Positions 39,801 to 49,865 of a stretch of 64,000 nucleotides of DNA are shown piece after piece. A program made the translations under genes and the position numbers. The stretch is from contig OZ025855.1 in assembly GCA_964019425.1 (NCBI GenBank), positions 248,001 through 312,000 of the forward strand, given 5' to 3'. Position 1 is the first letter of the stretch. Each line of letters opens with the position of its first letter. The stretch comes from Flectonema sp. DT1601. Its lineage: Eukaryota; Euglenozoa; Diplonemea; Diplonemida; Diplonemidae. Under the pieces are notes generated by a model, which saw nothing but the letters and a program-made list of their open reading frames with translations, did not search any database and was not told the DNA's origin.

Positions 39801-40894
39801 ACGGCAGTTGGAACAGCAGTTGGCACGGCTGTTGGTACGGCAGTTGGCACGGCAGTTGGAACGGCAGTTGGAACGGCAGTTGGAACGGCAGTTGGAACGG
39901 CAGTTGGAACGGCAGTTGGAACGGCAGTTGGAACGGCAGTTGGAACAGCAGTTGGCACGGCTGTTGGAACGGCTGTTGGTACGGCAGTTGGCGCAGGGGT
40001 CGGCCCAGATGAACATGACCAACTTAATTCAAACCCATCCTTATTACTAGACGGGGCAGCAGTGTATCGGATAATAGTTTCTCCGAATACTGCTGCAGGA
40101 AGATCAGCCGGAGTGGAGAAGAAATCGCCACCACACAGGGGCTTCCTACCCGTCCACTTTGCGTCAATGGAAACGTAAGCTCCGGTTTCACATTCGAGAT
40201 TTGTGTTATCGCAATTGGTGCACGTCTCAGTCCAGAACTTAGTCCAAGTTAGTACTAATTTAGTGCAGCCTGTTATTTTCCAGCAAACTGTAGACTTATC
40301 TGGTGCTACAGTAGTAGTAGCTACGATAGTACCTGTTTGCCCAACAACAGCAGCTGTTTCGGATTCATATCCGAGAGGGCAAGTTGTTTGCGCTTGTGGT
40401 GCACCCCACCCCTCAAAATTAAACGGCGCGTGATTCCCACCAACTCTAGGACCCTCTGTAAATCCACCACACGGACTATTCCCAGATGAGCACACAGTTA
40501 CAATATCTCCCGTAGACGAGCCACCCTTACACGCGAAGTCACCATCACATTGGATCTCGCACTGTTGGTTTGAAGCAGGTTCAAGTGTCTGTGGGCAATT
40601 GACAGTAATACCTTCACATGATTTAGTTCCCTGACATGAGACACTAAGAGAACCATAAGCTGTGGATGCCCTTCCTATAATAGCATTTAGACATGATTGA
40701 GGTCCATCACACGTTAACATACAATTAAAACCATCTCCTGGACATGTGATTGTCTGCATCTGACATGTTGCAGCACTACAAACTACGTGACAATCATCAA
40801 TCACTCCAGCACATCCATTCGGCGTAGTTGTTTTGAAAAGAGCATTACAACCACAGAGGATTGCAAATACGGTGAGCAATCCGAGTGGTTTCAT
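36878..40894 (-). CDS. Large surface glycoprotein: Cys-rich head, CUB-like domain, Pro-Thr stalk, seven TMs
   Basis: A single exon of 1,338 residues. The ATG at 40894 is 3 nt after TTTCCCTCCTTCAG. The signal peptide is MKPLGLLTVFAILCGCNA. Residues 25-145 are cysteine-rich with CxGxxSCxGxxxxCP-like units (CQGTKSCEGITVNCP, CEIQCDGDFACKGG). Residues ~170-294 end in KDGFELSWSC, the usual close of a CUB domain. Residues ~297-705 are PTAV/PTTA tetrapeptides, probably a heavily O-glycosylated stalk. A folded segment follows (~710-890). Seven hydrophobic helices start near 897 and include DRYGLMFHDFWPKTYRFMVV, LLYSIALIKLNPFVAPL and ILMLIKSAIEIL. The Ser/Arg-rich tail is cytoplasmic. This head-stalk-TM plan is common in protist adhesin-like proteins. 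A role in adhesion or sensing is inference; no ligand can be named. Confidence 0.8.
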   Translation of the reverse strand: MKPLGLLTVFAILCGCNALFKTTTPNGCAGVIDDCHVVCSAATCQMQTITCPGDGFNCMLTCDGPQSCLNAIIGRASTAYGSLSVSCQGTKSCEGITVNCPQTLEPASNQQCEIQCDGDFACKGGSSTGDIVTVCSSGNSPCGGFTEGPRVGGNHAPFNFEGWGAPQAQTTCPLGYESETAAVVGQTGTIVATTTVAPDKSTVCWKITGCTKLVLTWTKFWTETCTNCDNTNLECETGAYVSIDAKWTGRKPLCGGDFFSTPADLPAAVFGETIIRYTAAPSSNKDGFELSWSCSSGPTPAPTAVPTAVPTAVPTAVPTAVPTAVPTAVPTAVPTAVPTAVPTAVPTAVPTAVPTAVPTAVPTAVPTTAPTTAPTAVPTAVPTAVPTTAPTTAPTTAPTAAPTAVPTTAPTTAPTTAPTTAPTVAPTAVPTTAPTTVPTTAPTAVPTTAPTTAPTTSPTTSPTTSPTTAPTTAPTAVPTVAPTTAPTTAPTAVPTAVPTAVPTAVPTAVPTAVPTAVPTAVPTAVPTAVPTAVPTAVPTAVPTAVPTAVPTTVPTAIPTAVPTAVPTAVPTTIPTAVPTAVPTTVPTAVPSATPTSVPTTPPTVAPTALPTNIPTAIPSTGVPLPATPPPIPPPVISPTVPLPPAPVLTALPTSVPTGVPTEIPTISPTGAPPTAQPTAVPTTVPRTWAPPTLIPTSVPPPLVKVTKVGDATESKSEEITEKGIVITLKLDYGEWANASDITFATDKGAFPTPDIIIETNKKNDYNGFQATSTTEGFVEIENDASDSSILIITIGPSGKYEVKSDEELSIIINGGLSTGVLQEKGDFKHTIRKKESELTDTSKAVIEAASFAGVGTQAGKGKLLIRLIECPVEFEAELDFTQNPTGMHLDSMNSPSRGGAVLGNTLLVAGIVLFHFLVSAGVWVYRNSTKSENNTFRQALGTCRCPSYSFFPAVFFYQTTLVSSIHLVIYEPSMEAKILGICSILVYNTTVLGSLIYITYPGVFIGKFFKYDAPKSTGKKIVYFIVGSGDYTSNVDNTFCDRYGLMFHDFWPKTYRFMVVEVGFVTILAIVDVIESKTLSACRIQIWITFILYLLYSIALIKLNPFVAPLNGIASIGAAVTQTLAVLCIIIHVMGDKNESTAKRAAVVFLVTSMILMLIKSAIEILSACYDNCQGNPFAHKEGKLVMAGKASSNDSQPAEFINQRLYESESKYESESNPLTTSAVPVQVMCPLPKSVSPDVSRPSITGGRSLRYSPKSSIRRRSSLRRGSDLTSLASSPRRQSSVSEQIDIISKLNPLPSEGEIEIEEIPHYSSFKSTRRYSGRILPPSRQQGVLSFV
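39120..40010. repeat. 12-bp minisatellite encoding the PTAV stalk
   Basis: Roughly 75 tandem 12-mers of the kind GGCACGGCAGTT (plus strand) fill the stalk coding region. Homogenised blocks (GTTGGAACGGCA repeated near 39850-39950; GTTGGTGAGGTA near 39500) show recent expansion. Every unit keeps the frame, so length changes alter stalk length by four residues. Confidence 0.9.
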
Positions 40895-41286
40895 TTCCTG
40901 AAGGAGGGAAATAATAATGAAAGGATCAGTATAAACTTAATACCATCTCCAATACATCAACTTAACGACTACTTGCTAAAGAATAAGCTTCACCAGAGAG
41001 AGCATTATGAGCGTTTTAATTCCTAAAAGAGATAGAAACAATAAATCACATAAACCAATCACTGTGATCTATAAAGTTATTAGAAATCACTCTTCAGTGG
41101 ATCTTATTGAAGTCTTCCTGGAAGGGGTTACAAAAAACAACATTAAAGTGATGATTGATATTTATAATTTGTTGTAACAGATTGGTTCGGATACAACGAT
41201 AAACTATTTCTGTGATAGGAAACAGTAAATACAAAGAATATTTACTGATAAACGATTAATTAACAACTCGACGACGTATTGATTGC

Positions 41287-41590
41287 GACTGCAGTCATTG
41301 AACAGTTTCATCATCCCCGCTGAAGTGCTCTATAAAAAGCACCATTCTTATTTATCGAAACTAACGACAGACTAGGTAGCATCTGATCCCCAGACTGCAG
41401 TCATCATCATCTCTGCTAAGGTGCTCTATAACAGCACCATTCTTATTTGTGGAAACTAATGACAGACTAGGTAGCATGTGACCCCCAGATGCAGTTTTCA
41501 TCATCCCTGCTGAGGTGCTCTATAAAAAGCACCATTCTTATTTACGGAAACTAATGACAGACTAGGTAGCATGTGACCCCCAGATGGGAA
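41287..41590 (-). repeat. Three tandem ~95-bp repeats, each with a hairpin
   Basis: Copies begin near 41309, 41402 and 41499. Each contains a stem of GGTGCT (or AGTGCT) with AGCACC around a TTTATAG-type loop, then GAATGGTGCT-distal sequence with CTACCTAGTCTGTC. The last copy overlaps the 3' end of the small membrane-protein gene, so in that transcript the repeats would form its C-terminus and 3' UTR as a string of stem-loops. Confidence 0.7.
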
Positions 41591-41845
41591 TCCAGATCCA
41601 CTTCCTTTTGGTTTTTCATTCGGATCTTTTCCCTGATATGCATTAACTGAGTCGTACACTGACTTCTCGATAGTTAGTGTTACAACAGGAAGGCCGACTA
41701 AGCCTATTGCTCCGAATCTTTGATAGGCGAAGTTAAACATTTTTATGGTCAGCCCTCTCTGGTGTCCGACTAAAAACATTCCAAACGGAACACATGCAGC
41801 AGCTGCGGGTAGCATCCAGGCACCGTCATCTGAAGAATTGCTCAT
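41501..41845 (-). CDS. Small two-segment membrane protein
   Basis: 114 residues from the ATG at 41845, 10 nt after an ideal TTTTATTTTTCAG acceptor-like site. It has two moderately hydrophobic stretches (LPAAAACVPFGMFLVGH, about 12-28, and FGAIGLVGLPVVTLTIE, about 44-60) with a basic loop between them. A hydrophilic segment YQGKDPNEKPKGSGSG follows. The size and hairpin topology suit a small organelle-membrane subunit (for example mitochondrial), but I do not recognise the family. The last ~30 codons lie in the tandem hairpin repeat and may be a recent extension. Confidence 0.55.
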   Translation of the reverse strand: MSNSSDDGAWMLPAAAACVPFGMFLVGHQRGLTIKMFNFAYQRFGAIGLVGLPVVTLTIEKSVYDSVNAYQGKDPNEKPKGSGSGFPSGGHMLPSLSLVSVNKNGAFYRAPQQG

Positions 41846-42136
41846 GTTAATGTATCTGAAAAATAAAATAATATCATTCCAAATGTCAAAAACAATAATT
41901 TTTTTTAATAATTTATTAGTCAGTTTGTTGCTAGAACGAAGTTTTTTTTTTTTTTTTTTTTTTTTTTGTTATGAAAAAGAATGCACCAAAAAAAACAAAA
42001 CCTAAAAAAGATGTTATAAATAATACAAGAAAAACACACACTTTGTTGTAGTGCGGATTTCTTTCTTAGTAACTTTCTAAAACTAAGCAAATCAATAAAG
42101 GTTAGAGTGTAATATGAGGGAAACAACTATTTCAGG
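41846..42136. other. Intergenic with long T tract
   Basis: About 290 bp. A ~26-nt T run on the plus strand (near 41941-41967) lies between the small membrane gene and the ankyrin gene stop. Nothing else is seen. Confidence 0.5.
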
Positions 42137-45100
42137 TTAAGACTCTGGCTTTGGTTGGTTCCCAAACCACTTTTGGTATGCCATGAGGCCTGAAGTATTT
42201 CCTTCAGTTTTAATTATCTTCATTATGTCATTGTCATGTTCGACGGGTGATTTATCAAATATCACATTGGGAACGTTAATCACTAGGGTGTAAAATGAAT
42301 TTTCAGGTGCAACCGTTGGATCTCCACGGATAGATCGTTGAGAGGTTGGAACGGTCTTTTTTCTCCAATCTTTTGAACCATTCTCAAGAGGTATTCGATG
42401 TGATTCATATAAAGGAGTGAGAAATTTCTTTTTAGGAATTGGCTGTTCAGTCTCAGCTTCATCCAATTCTTGTTGTGACATAGACACGTACCTCAATTCT
42501 CTACTTACACTTCGATACTCTGGATTGTATACAGCAGTAATACAACGAGGAACTCTTTCATTTTCTGGTTGCAATTCCGGCATTTTCACGTCTCCTGTAA
42601 GCCCATGATCAGATTTTAATCTTCCGTTTACCACAGCAAAGATAGCACTTCTCCAATGAATTGTTAATACTCCTTTCTTTTTACCTTTTCGTCTCATAAT
42701 GGAACGCGGGTAGCTAACTTTCTCTCGATGAGTAACGTCGTTTTCGTCAGATCCACGAGTGAGAAACGATCGTAGAACACATCGTCTATATGTATCACCT
42801 GATCTTATAAGTGACCCAGCAATCCGGCAACCACTGCGAACGAATATAATAACTGCTGGAGGATCTGACGGTGATCGAAAGAACTTCTCAAGAGCAGATG
42901 GTTTAATACAAAGAATATCTCTACGAGGATCATCAAAGAGTGAACTAACTCTCTCAGTCTCTAAGTACTCATCATCAGTTGCTGTTGGAATAAGACTCTT
43001 GTCAATCACACCTATCACTCCCGCATGTTTTTCCGTCTCGAGACGAGATGTCAATTCCGGGAAGAGAGTCCTCAGGACCAGTTTATTTTTAACTGACGGC
43101 GATAAATTTAATTTTTCAACTCGGCAATTGAACGTCGGAACTGGAAACTGTTTTGCACGAAGATCAAACAGATCGGAATATGTGGCTTTTGCTGCACGCC
43201 AATATGGAATACAATGTGATTTACCAGGAACGTAAAGACGCATACAAACAATTCGGTGAGTGGAGAAGTGACGAGTTTGTTGTCGACGGGTTTGAGATGA
43301 AGTGAAGTCGGCTACGGCATCATAGATTGTGTTGTCTTCTTCTTCTTCTTCCTCCTCTTCTTCTTCTTCGTATTCCTCCTCTAAGTCTTCCTCAAGTTCT
43401 TCCTCAGGTTGTTCTGTGTCTTCATCTTCCTCTTGTTTTAGATCGACTTCATTCATGTGATTATTAGTAGAGGGAGGTAGCATGCGTTCTAATTCGTATA
43501 ACACTTCCCACCTGCTATGACGAATTGCAGTCTTCAGTAGACCAGTGATGGTAACGTCTGTTCTCTCAGTAACCTTTCCACCTCTCTTTGTTTCTAAAAC
43601 CTTAGCAACTATTACAGTTTGAGGCTTCTCAAGAAAGTGTTTTAATACTTCTTTTAATCGCAATATAAATAATACACAGCCTGTTAAACCAGCTGAAATA
43701 GCTCTTTTTATCAGTGGTTCATCACTAGGCTTACTACCAGGGGGTACGACGAGGTAATATTTTACATCACTCTTTCCGAATGCTCGCAGTGGTCTCGTAT
43801 CAGACTCTGGAGGAAATCGATCATCAAAGATTAACTTGTAACGAAGTTTAAATAAGTATAAAACCACATCAGGTCGTAAGTACTCGATAGCACAGCTTGT
43901 TAACTTCCAAAGAGTTGAGACGCTAAAGTGTGAAGGAAAATAGTTAAAAATAATATCTAATTTCCTCGGACAGTTTGACTTTATAACACTACCTGTTACT
44001 GAATGACATACATGAGTTGCTGCGGTACTCATCAGTAATAATATTTTTGAGAGTAATTCCCTTGAAGTGTCAGAACTCCTATCAGCACACACAACGTCTA
44101 ACAGAGATCGCGATGATAAGTGTCTGACTGATTTTGTGATCATCAGAGTTTTGATTATTTCCTCTTTCAAATCGTATGATAATCTCTCATTGATGTCAAT
44201 AAACACCTCACTTTGAAACATGTCGACTATCCATTGAAGGAAAAACGGACTTCCAGATGAGATATGAACAATCTTTTGATTAGAAGACTGAGCTTCACGA
44301 ATAGCTAAAAGAGTATCAGGAATGACGTAGTGTCGACCGTGGTATCCGAACTGTGACGGGTCTACTTCGAGAGGATCGATCTCACCAAGGCAAACCCATC
44401 GTAGATACGACTCTTTCCCTTTTGGAAGAATATCTTTTTTTAATACGATGTTACTATTGGATAGTTCTTCTGTTTCTTCCTCTTCTTCTTCTTCTGTTGA
44501 GTGTCTGCTGTCATTAGAATCGTCATAATCAGTTCCGCTATAATTCTCAAAAGATTCACAAGCACTTTCACTATCAGTATCGATACCTTCTTGTGTGTTT
44601 AATAATAAATAATTACCTAAGAAACCTATTCTACTGGTTGCCATCTCTGTGCCATCAGTTATCAATTTAAGAAGTTGATTTACTAATTCAAAAGACTTCG
44701 TCTGTACAGCCCATGCCAGTGGGTATACAACTCTTCTTGTGGTTAGGTTGAATGAAAGCATTTGACTGTAGTGAGTAGCAGTCTGTGACATTGCAAGCAA
44801 ACACTGTGATAGAGAAATGTAATTTCTTTGGTTTGTCATTCCGGGACGGGATTCAGATGATAATTCTTCTGTTTTTGGATATCTCAATCCGAGATCGTAC
44901 CTGTTGTATCCTCTGAGTGATGTATTTATTGACGTCAGGTCAAGATACTCCATCAGACTTCTACTTCTCTCCTTTCTAAATGCGATTGAAAATATCATTG
45001 AACACCCGCTATTACTTTTAACACACCTCGCAATCTCCATTAGATTATAGTATCCAAGATTGTCTTCTGAAGCCGACTCAACTTTGCATCTAATTTTCTT

Positions 45101-48100
45101 TATTCTTGATAAGTTTCGAGGATCAACCTTAGTCTCCCAACAAATATTATCAGCCAGAGTCACTGCCAATGAACGGCAAACACAGCGAGAATTTATTAGG
45201 TCTGATGATTGTAAGAAGCTACCAATTAACAACCAAATATCAAAAGAAAACAGAGGTGGGATCGTTCCTCCAGTTTCAAAGGAACAATAATAATCGTACG
45301 GCATTAACACTCTTGAGATCGGACTGTAAAATATGACGTTGGAGTCCTTGATAGATGATCCCGCCCCAAGCAAGTATTTCACACATGAAATAGATCCATC
45401 CATCACGGCAATCGCTAAGGGTGTGAAACACTCTAATCCGTAGACTAGGTATCGCTCTCTCCAATGATTGCAGTTCGGTATCGCAATAAAACAAATATCA
45501 TTAATACTAGCATCATAATCATTTATAAGCATTTTCATCATGGTGATGTTCTTGTTTGTTACGGCATGGTACATACAACTTATAGCTACAACTAACTCAA
45601 ACTTGTAGTTTGCATGTGGAAGACAACCGTACCTGTGTGAATTTGGTTTTCTTTTCTTTTGTCGGTATACAAAAAGAAAAATTGCTTTTGACCTCTTTTT
45701 TTCCTCTCAAGTTATATTACGAAAAAATGGACAATGTAGATTATTACCATCGCCATTCTTATATGACATTCTTGGACATACACATAATTCTAGTAATGTT
45801 ATTCCCATATTACATACCACACGGATCAGATGATGACTAAGTCTGGCTGGAAGACAGCAGCGTAAGACACCACACAACAACAAAAAAAAAAAAACATAAA
45901 ACATACTGTCTATTATTATGCAATCCGACATGAAACGATTCTGGTCGTAATTTTCCTTCCTTACTAAATCTATGGATGAGTTTTAAGTTGGTGAGAAGCT
46001 GATCGTTCGAAACGATAAACATTTCCGTATCAAATACTGCTGTTGATTTGGTTGGTGTACAAAGCTCTCTAACAATCCTATGAATAGGATTTGGTGGAAA
46101 ACTACTATCGGCTGGATGATATTTCTCATATCCCCTCAGAGAAACATGACTGTTATCGAAGTATAATTGCACCTTCACAACAGGAATTGATAGCAATACA
46201 GAAAGGTCTTTCTCATTACAAAGTAACGGAGCGACGCTAATTAATTCTCTAATCGCCATCTTTCTTGAAGATGCTTCAATCGCTTCAATATATTGAATAG
46301 CTGAATTAACAGCACCGTGTCTCAGTAGTAATAATACTTCCGATGCAAGGGAATGATCAGTTTTTTTTGTTATTTTTTCAATTAATAAAGAAGGCAGTTC
46401 GATAGGATCATTCGTACTATTTTCAAGCCTCGCCAGTCTCATCGCCAACCCAAGAGAACACAAATTCAAGTCAGACTCTATCACCAACATTTCCATCAGA
46501 ATCTGCAACGGCGTTGCTTCCTTATTGACAAATCCTTTGGGACAAAATTCATTAAATAATTTCATTTTTTCAATCAACAAGAGGACAAGACAATCACTTT
46601 GTTTCACAAGACCAGTCCCAAGAGCTATACTCAAAGGAGTTTTCCCACTAGAATCCGGTACATTAATACACTCATAATGTGGTAAAAGCAACAATGCTAT
46701 ATCACAATTACCAGTCATCGCTACAATGTGAAGGGGGTTACGATACTTATAGTCTCTAACAGACTCTAGTCCAGAGTGAGGTAATTCTAAAAGTCGAGAA
46801 ATACCAGAAATCCATTCGTATTTAACAGCCTCGTGAATTAGAGGACTGAACTTAATAAGTTCCACAGTCGGATCCCACAAATGAATTCCCTTTATCCCTG
46901 GATAAGCTTTAATTATTATATCTAACTGGGTGTCGCATTCAGTGTAGTTCTTATTGCTGAGCTCAGAAAATAGTTTTTCAGCAAGATTCGACAAATGATT
47001 GTCATACGTAGGACGTATCCGTACCACTCCAGCTGTCTTCGGAATTCCATCAGATATGATCTGAAGAAGGGGAGTATCAACAAGACAGGTACCTAAAATA
47101 TTGTACTGCAGTAGAGGATGTGCTAAGCGCATCCCCCGAGATGGTGACACAACATCACCAAGACGAGTACTGCCTTCTTCTGATTCTAAAACAGCTGTAC
47201 TATCTGTTAGCATAAAGCTCATGTTCGCTTTTGGATGCAGATGATCAATTTTATTAAACAAGTCATCTCTAATCTGAGAAACAAATGAATCAGAAGGAAA
47301 GCTAGCTGACAGCCATCCAGTTCCCCGAGGTGCTCTATAATATTTACTTCTCTTACTGCGGTATCGTAGTTTTTTTATATCTCTTTTTTGAATGTTTTCA
47401 ATGGGAGTATCGATTAAAAAAGATGTATTAAAAAACAATACTTGCCCAGGAGCGACATCATTAATGACAGCTACCGTGTGAATGTAATCACCAGCTGGTA
47501 TCGTAGTCATTGATGATATTAGAGTTGATAACGATTTGTTTTTTTTTCCCTTTGCTAATTCACTACTTTCCGCAGCTCTGAAATAGGCAGCGTGTTCTTG
47601 TTTGAGACGACGTCGATCAATTTCAAGTTTATGAAAAGCTTTTGCTTGTTCAACAGAAAGGTTTTCTTTATAATCAAGTGGATCTGGTGTGCAGGGTGAT
47701 ATCCTGTCAACTGTTGTAGCAGCGTCTTCGCCTACCAAGTTTACGTGTGTTTCATTAACCATGTCTGTGAAAACAGTTGTCACCACGACATCTCCTTTAC
47801 AACGTTGGAAATAAACAACGCATTCAGCGCGGAATATTCTTGTTGGCTGACCCTCCGGGTGAGATGGTACTAGTTCTACACCAGTTTTTCCCATGAAACA
47901 ACCAGTATCGTCAACCATCCCTTCCTCACCACTAGGAAGTACTTTTACAAGGTCTCCAGGTAAGGCACCAGCTTGAAGCAAAGGACGTTTAGCTCTGTCT
48001 TGCATTGAACCAGAGAGGTTCCAGGGTCTCTTAAAGCTTTCTAATATCTTTAAATCTTCCTTGACAGCTTTACCTAACAGTTTCTCACAGTGAATAACTA

Positions 48101-48737
48101 ACAATAATTTTAGTATCGCATCTTCGGTTTGTAAGATTAGTTTTTCTATTCTGGTTGGAAACCATAGTTTCCAACCAGTCTTTTGTCGTGGGAGCTCTAA
48201 TTTGTTTAGTCTACATGCAGCTAGTATCGGAAGCCAAGATAGGATTTTACGAGAATGTAAATCAGTTATAAGCGACCTAGCTGAAAAATCATATTTTAAA
48301 CTGCTGGGCAAAGCTGTCAGGTCGGCTCCATAAAAAATTGCTCTGAACACTCCGGCATGAGGAGCCTCATAGCGAGATGCCATATCGACCATGTCAGTCT
48401 TACGTATGTCATTCCATTGATTAGAGAAGTCTTTTGACATTATAATTAAATCTTCATTAGTACTTTGAATAAGTAAAGTCATTTGGTCTGCTGTACAGGG
48501 TTTTGTTAGTCTCGCATCAAGTTCTTTTTCGACGTGTAGCCTAGCAGACTCCTCTCCTATGGTTTTTAATGCCTTCATCATACATAAATGATTGTCCCTA
48601 CTTGATAATCGAATTATGGATACTCCATCAGTTGGTTGTAATCGACGAGCTTCCTTTTGCAATCGGGTAGCTTCTTCACTTCTACGAGAATATTCCAACG
48701 CTGATTGCCATATTGGAGAAATTTCCAGCTGTGACAT
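42137..48737 (-). CDS. Giant ankyrin-repeat/F-box protein, two exons
   Basis: Exons 45907-48737 and 42137-45632 join across a 274-nt intron (donor GTATGT, acceptor TTCACACAG), phase 2 on both sides, giving 2,108 residues. The ATG is at 48737 (MSQLEISPIWQSALEYSRRS). The N-terminal ~650 residues are unrecognised. Ankyrin repeats begin with RNPLHIVAMTGNCDIALLLL and SSGKTPLSIALGTGL, and continue over the splice junction (ISCMYHAVTNKNITMMKMLI, FTPLAIAVMDGSISCVKYLL). At about 1066-1115, FSFDIWLLIGSFLQSSDLIN with CVCRSLA and NICWE is an F-box pattern, the Skp1-binding module of SCF ubiquitin ligases. Two Glu-rich tracts fall near 1330 and 1703-1745. A substrate-receptor role is inferred from the domains. 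The joint is inferred from phase and repeat continuity; if it is wrong, these are two genes. Confidence 0.7.
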
Positions 48738-49865
48738 ATCGAGCCTTTTTTTTTTTATAATAAAAAAAAAAAATGAAAGTTAATAAATAAATAAATTAAA
48801 ACCAAAAGAACGACATTAATTGAAATTTTTGAAATATTTTAATTTTTTTTTTTTTTTTTTTGTTGTTGTACGAGAAGAAACCACTCAGATTAAAAGCCGT
48901 TATTTCCTATGGTCATGATTTATTTTCCCCCCATGTGACAGGATTCTGCCTGCGTTCAACGAAATATAAGGCTAAACCTGAATGGTTTTTTTCAGACTAT
49001 TTTACGATTCCATCAAACCTGAGCAGGAAATACGTCTCAGCTGATAACTCAAACGAGACGTGTTGGAAGAGAGTTATTGTCGACTGAACATATCGAAAAT
49101 TGTCGGAATAATAATTAATAAGGGGAGAAGGAAGGAAAGAGAACACCAACTTTGATGCTGTTGATCCAATCCTCAAATTCTTCGTGGATGGTCCACGCAA
49201 AGATAAGAGATTAGGACATGAAAAAATAAACATTTTTAGTGACCGTACCAGGCGCACTTTTTCAAGTCAGAGAACAGAAATAACAGTATTTACGCCAAGA
49301 AATGACAACAGTAAGCTAACGGAGTTTCATTTCAAAAAAATACAGATAGACAGACTTTTGGCTCTACAACAAAAAAAATACAAAACTGAATCAAAAAAAA
49401 AAAAAGAAATAAATAAAGAATACAATTAACGAAAAGGATCGCAAGGCGGTTTTTTTGGTTTTTTTAAAAAACAATGTCAAACATATCATAAACAATAGTA
49501 TCATTCAGAGACGGACATGCGGGAAAATAGTTATAAATTATCCATGGAAATTCACTACCGGTGATTTCTTATAATAATTACCAAACACATAGTAACACCA
49601 GAATTAGTTGCTATAATTTAATACAACAAAAAGACAACGAACTCACGAATGAGTGTAAACCCATGATGACAAAAAACTGAACCTTCGACTGTTTCTCTCA
49701 GTAGAATCAGTTCAGTCTACCTTAAATGAGGGAGAGAAAAACGAAATTGCGAGAATGAGAAGGAATCTCACGTATTAATTTATAGAAAAAAACAAAGTAT
49801 CACAACAACAGCTAAACAGAAGGAATCACGGCTGAGAGGTCCTCTCGCTTCTGTCTATTTCAATA
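48738..49865. other. Intergenic, no clear gene
   Basis: 1.1 kb between the ankyrin gene and the transporter. Short open frames on both strands near 48860-49260 have ordinary composition but no ATG-plus-context support and overlap each other. A T tract at 48843-48860 and an A-rich stretch near 49395 flank this. It is probably 3' UTR plus spacer. Confidence 0.45.

Noticed and set aside
39111-40178. Plus-strand 355-codon frame of GTAVGTAVG repeats, and overlapping RQL-rich and CRSNCRSN-rich frames
   Set aside because: These are shadows of the 12-bp minisatellite coding the PTAV stalk. Only the minus-strand frame continues into a signal peptide, a CUB-like domain and TM helices.
45707-45836. Possible extra exon (HHLIRVVCNMGITLLELCV) inside the ankyrin gene intron
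   Set aside because: An acceptor in frame exists, but no donor at its 3' side gives the phase needed to reach the next exon. Skipping it gives a clean phase-2 intron.
48860-49257. Overlapping frames on both strands between the ankyrin gene and the transporter
   Set aside because: Short, without ATG context or recognisable motifs, and mutually exclusive. Most likely UTR or spacer.
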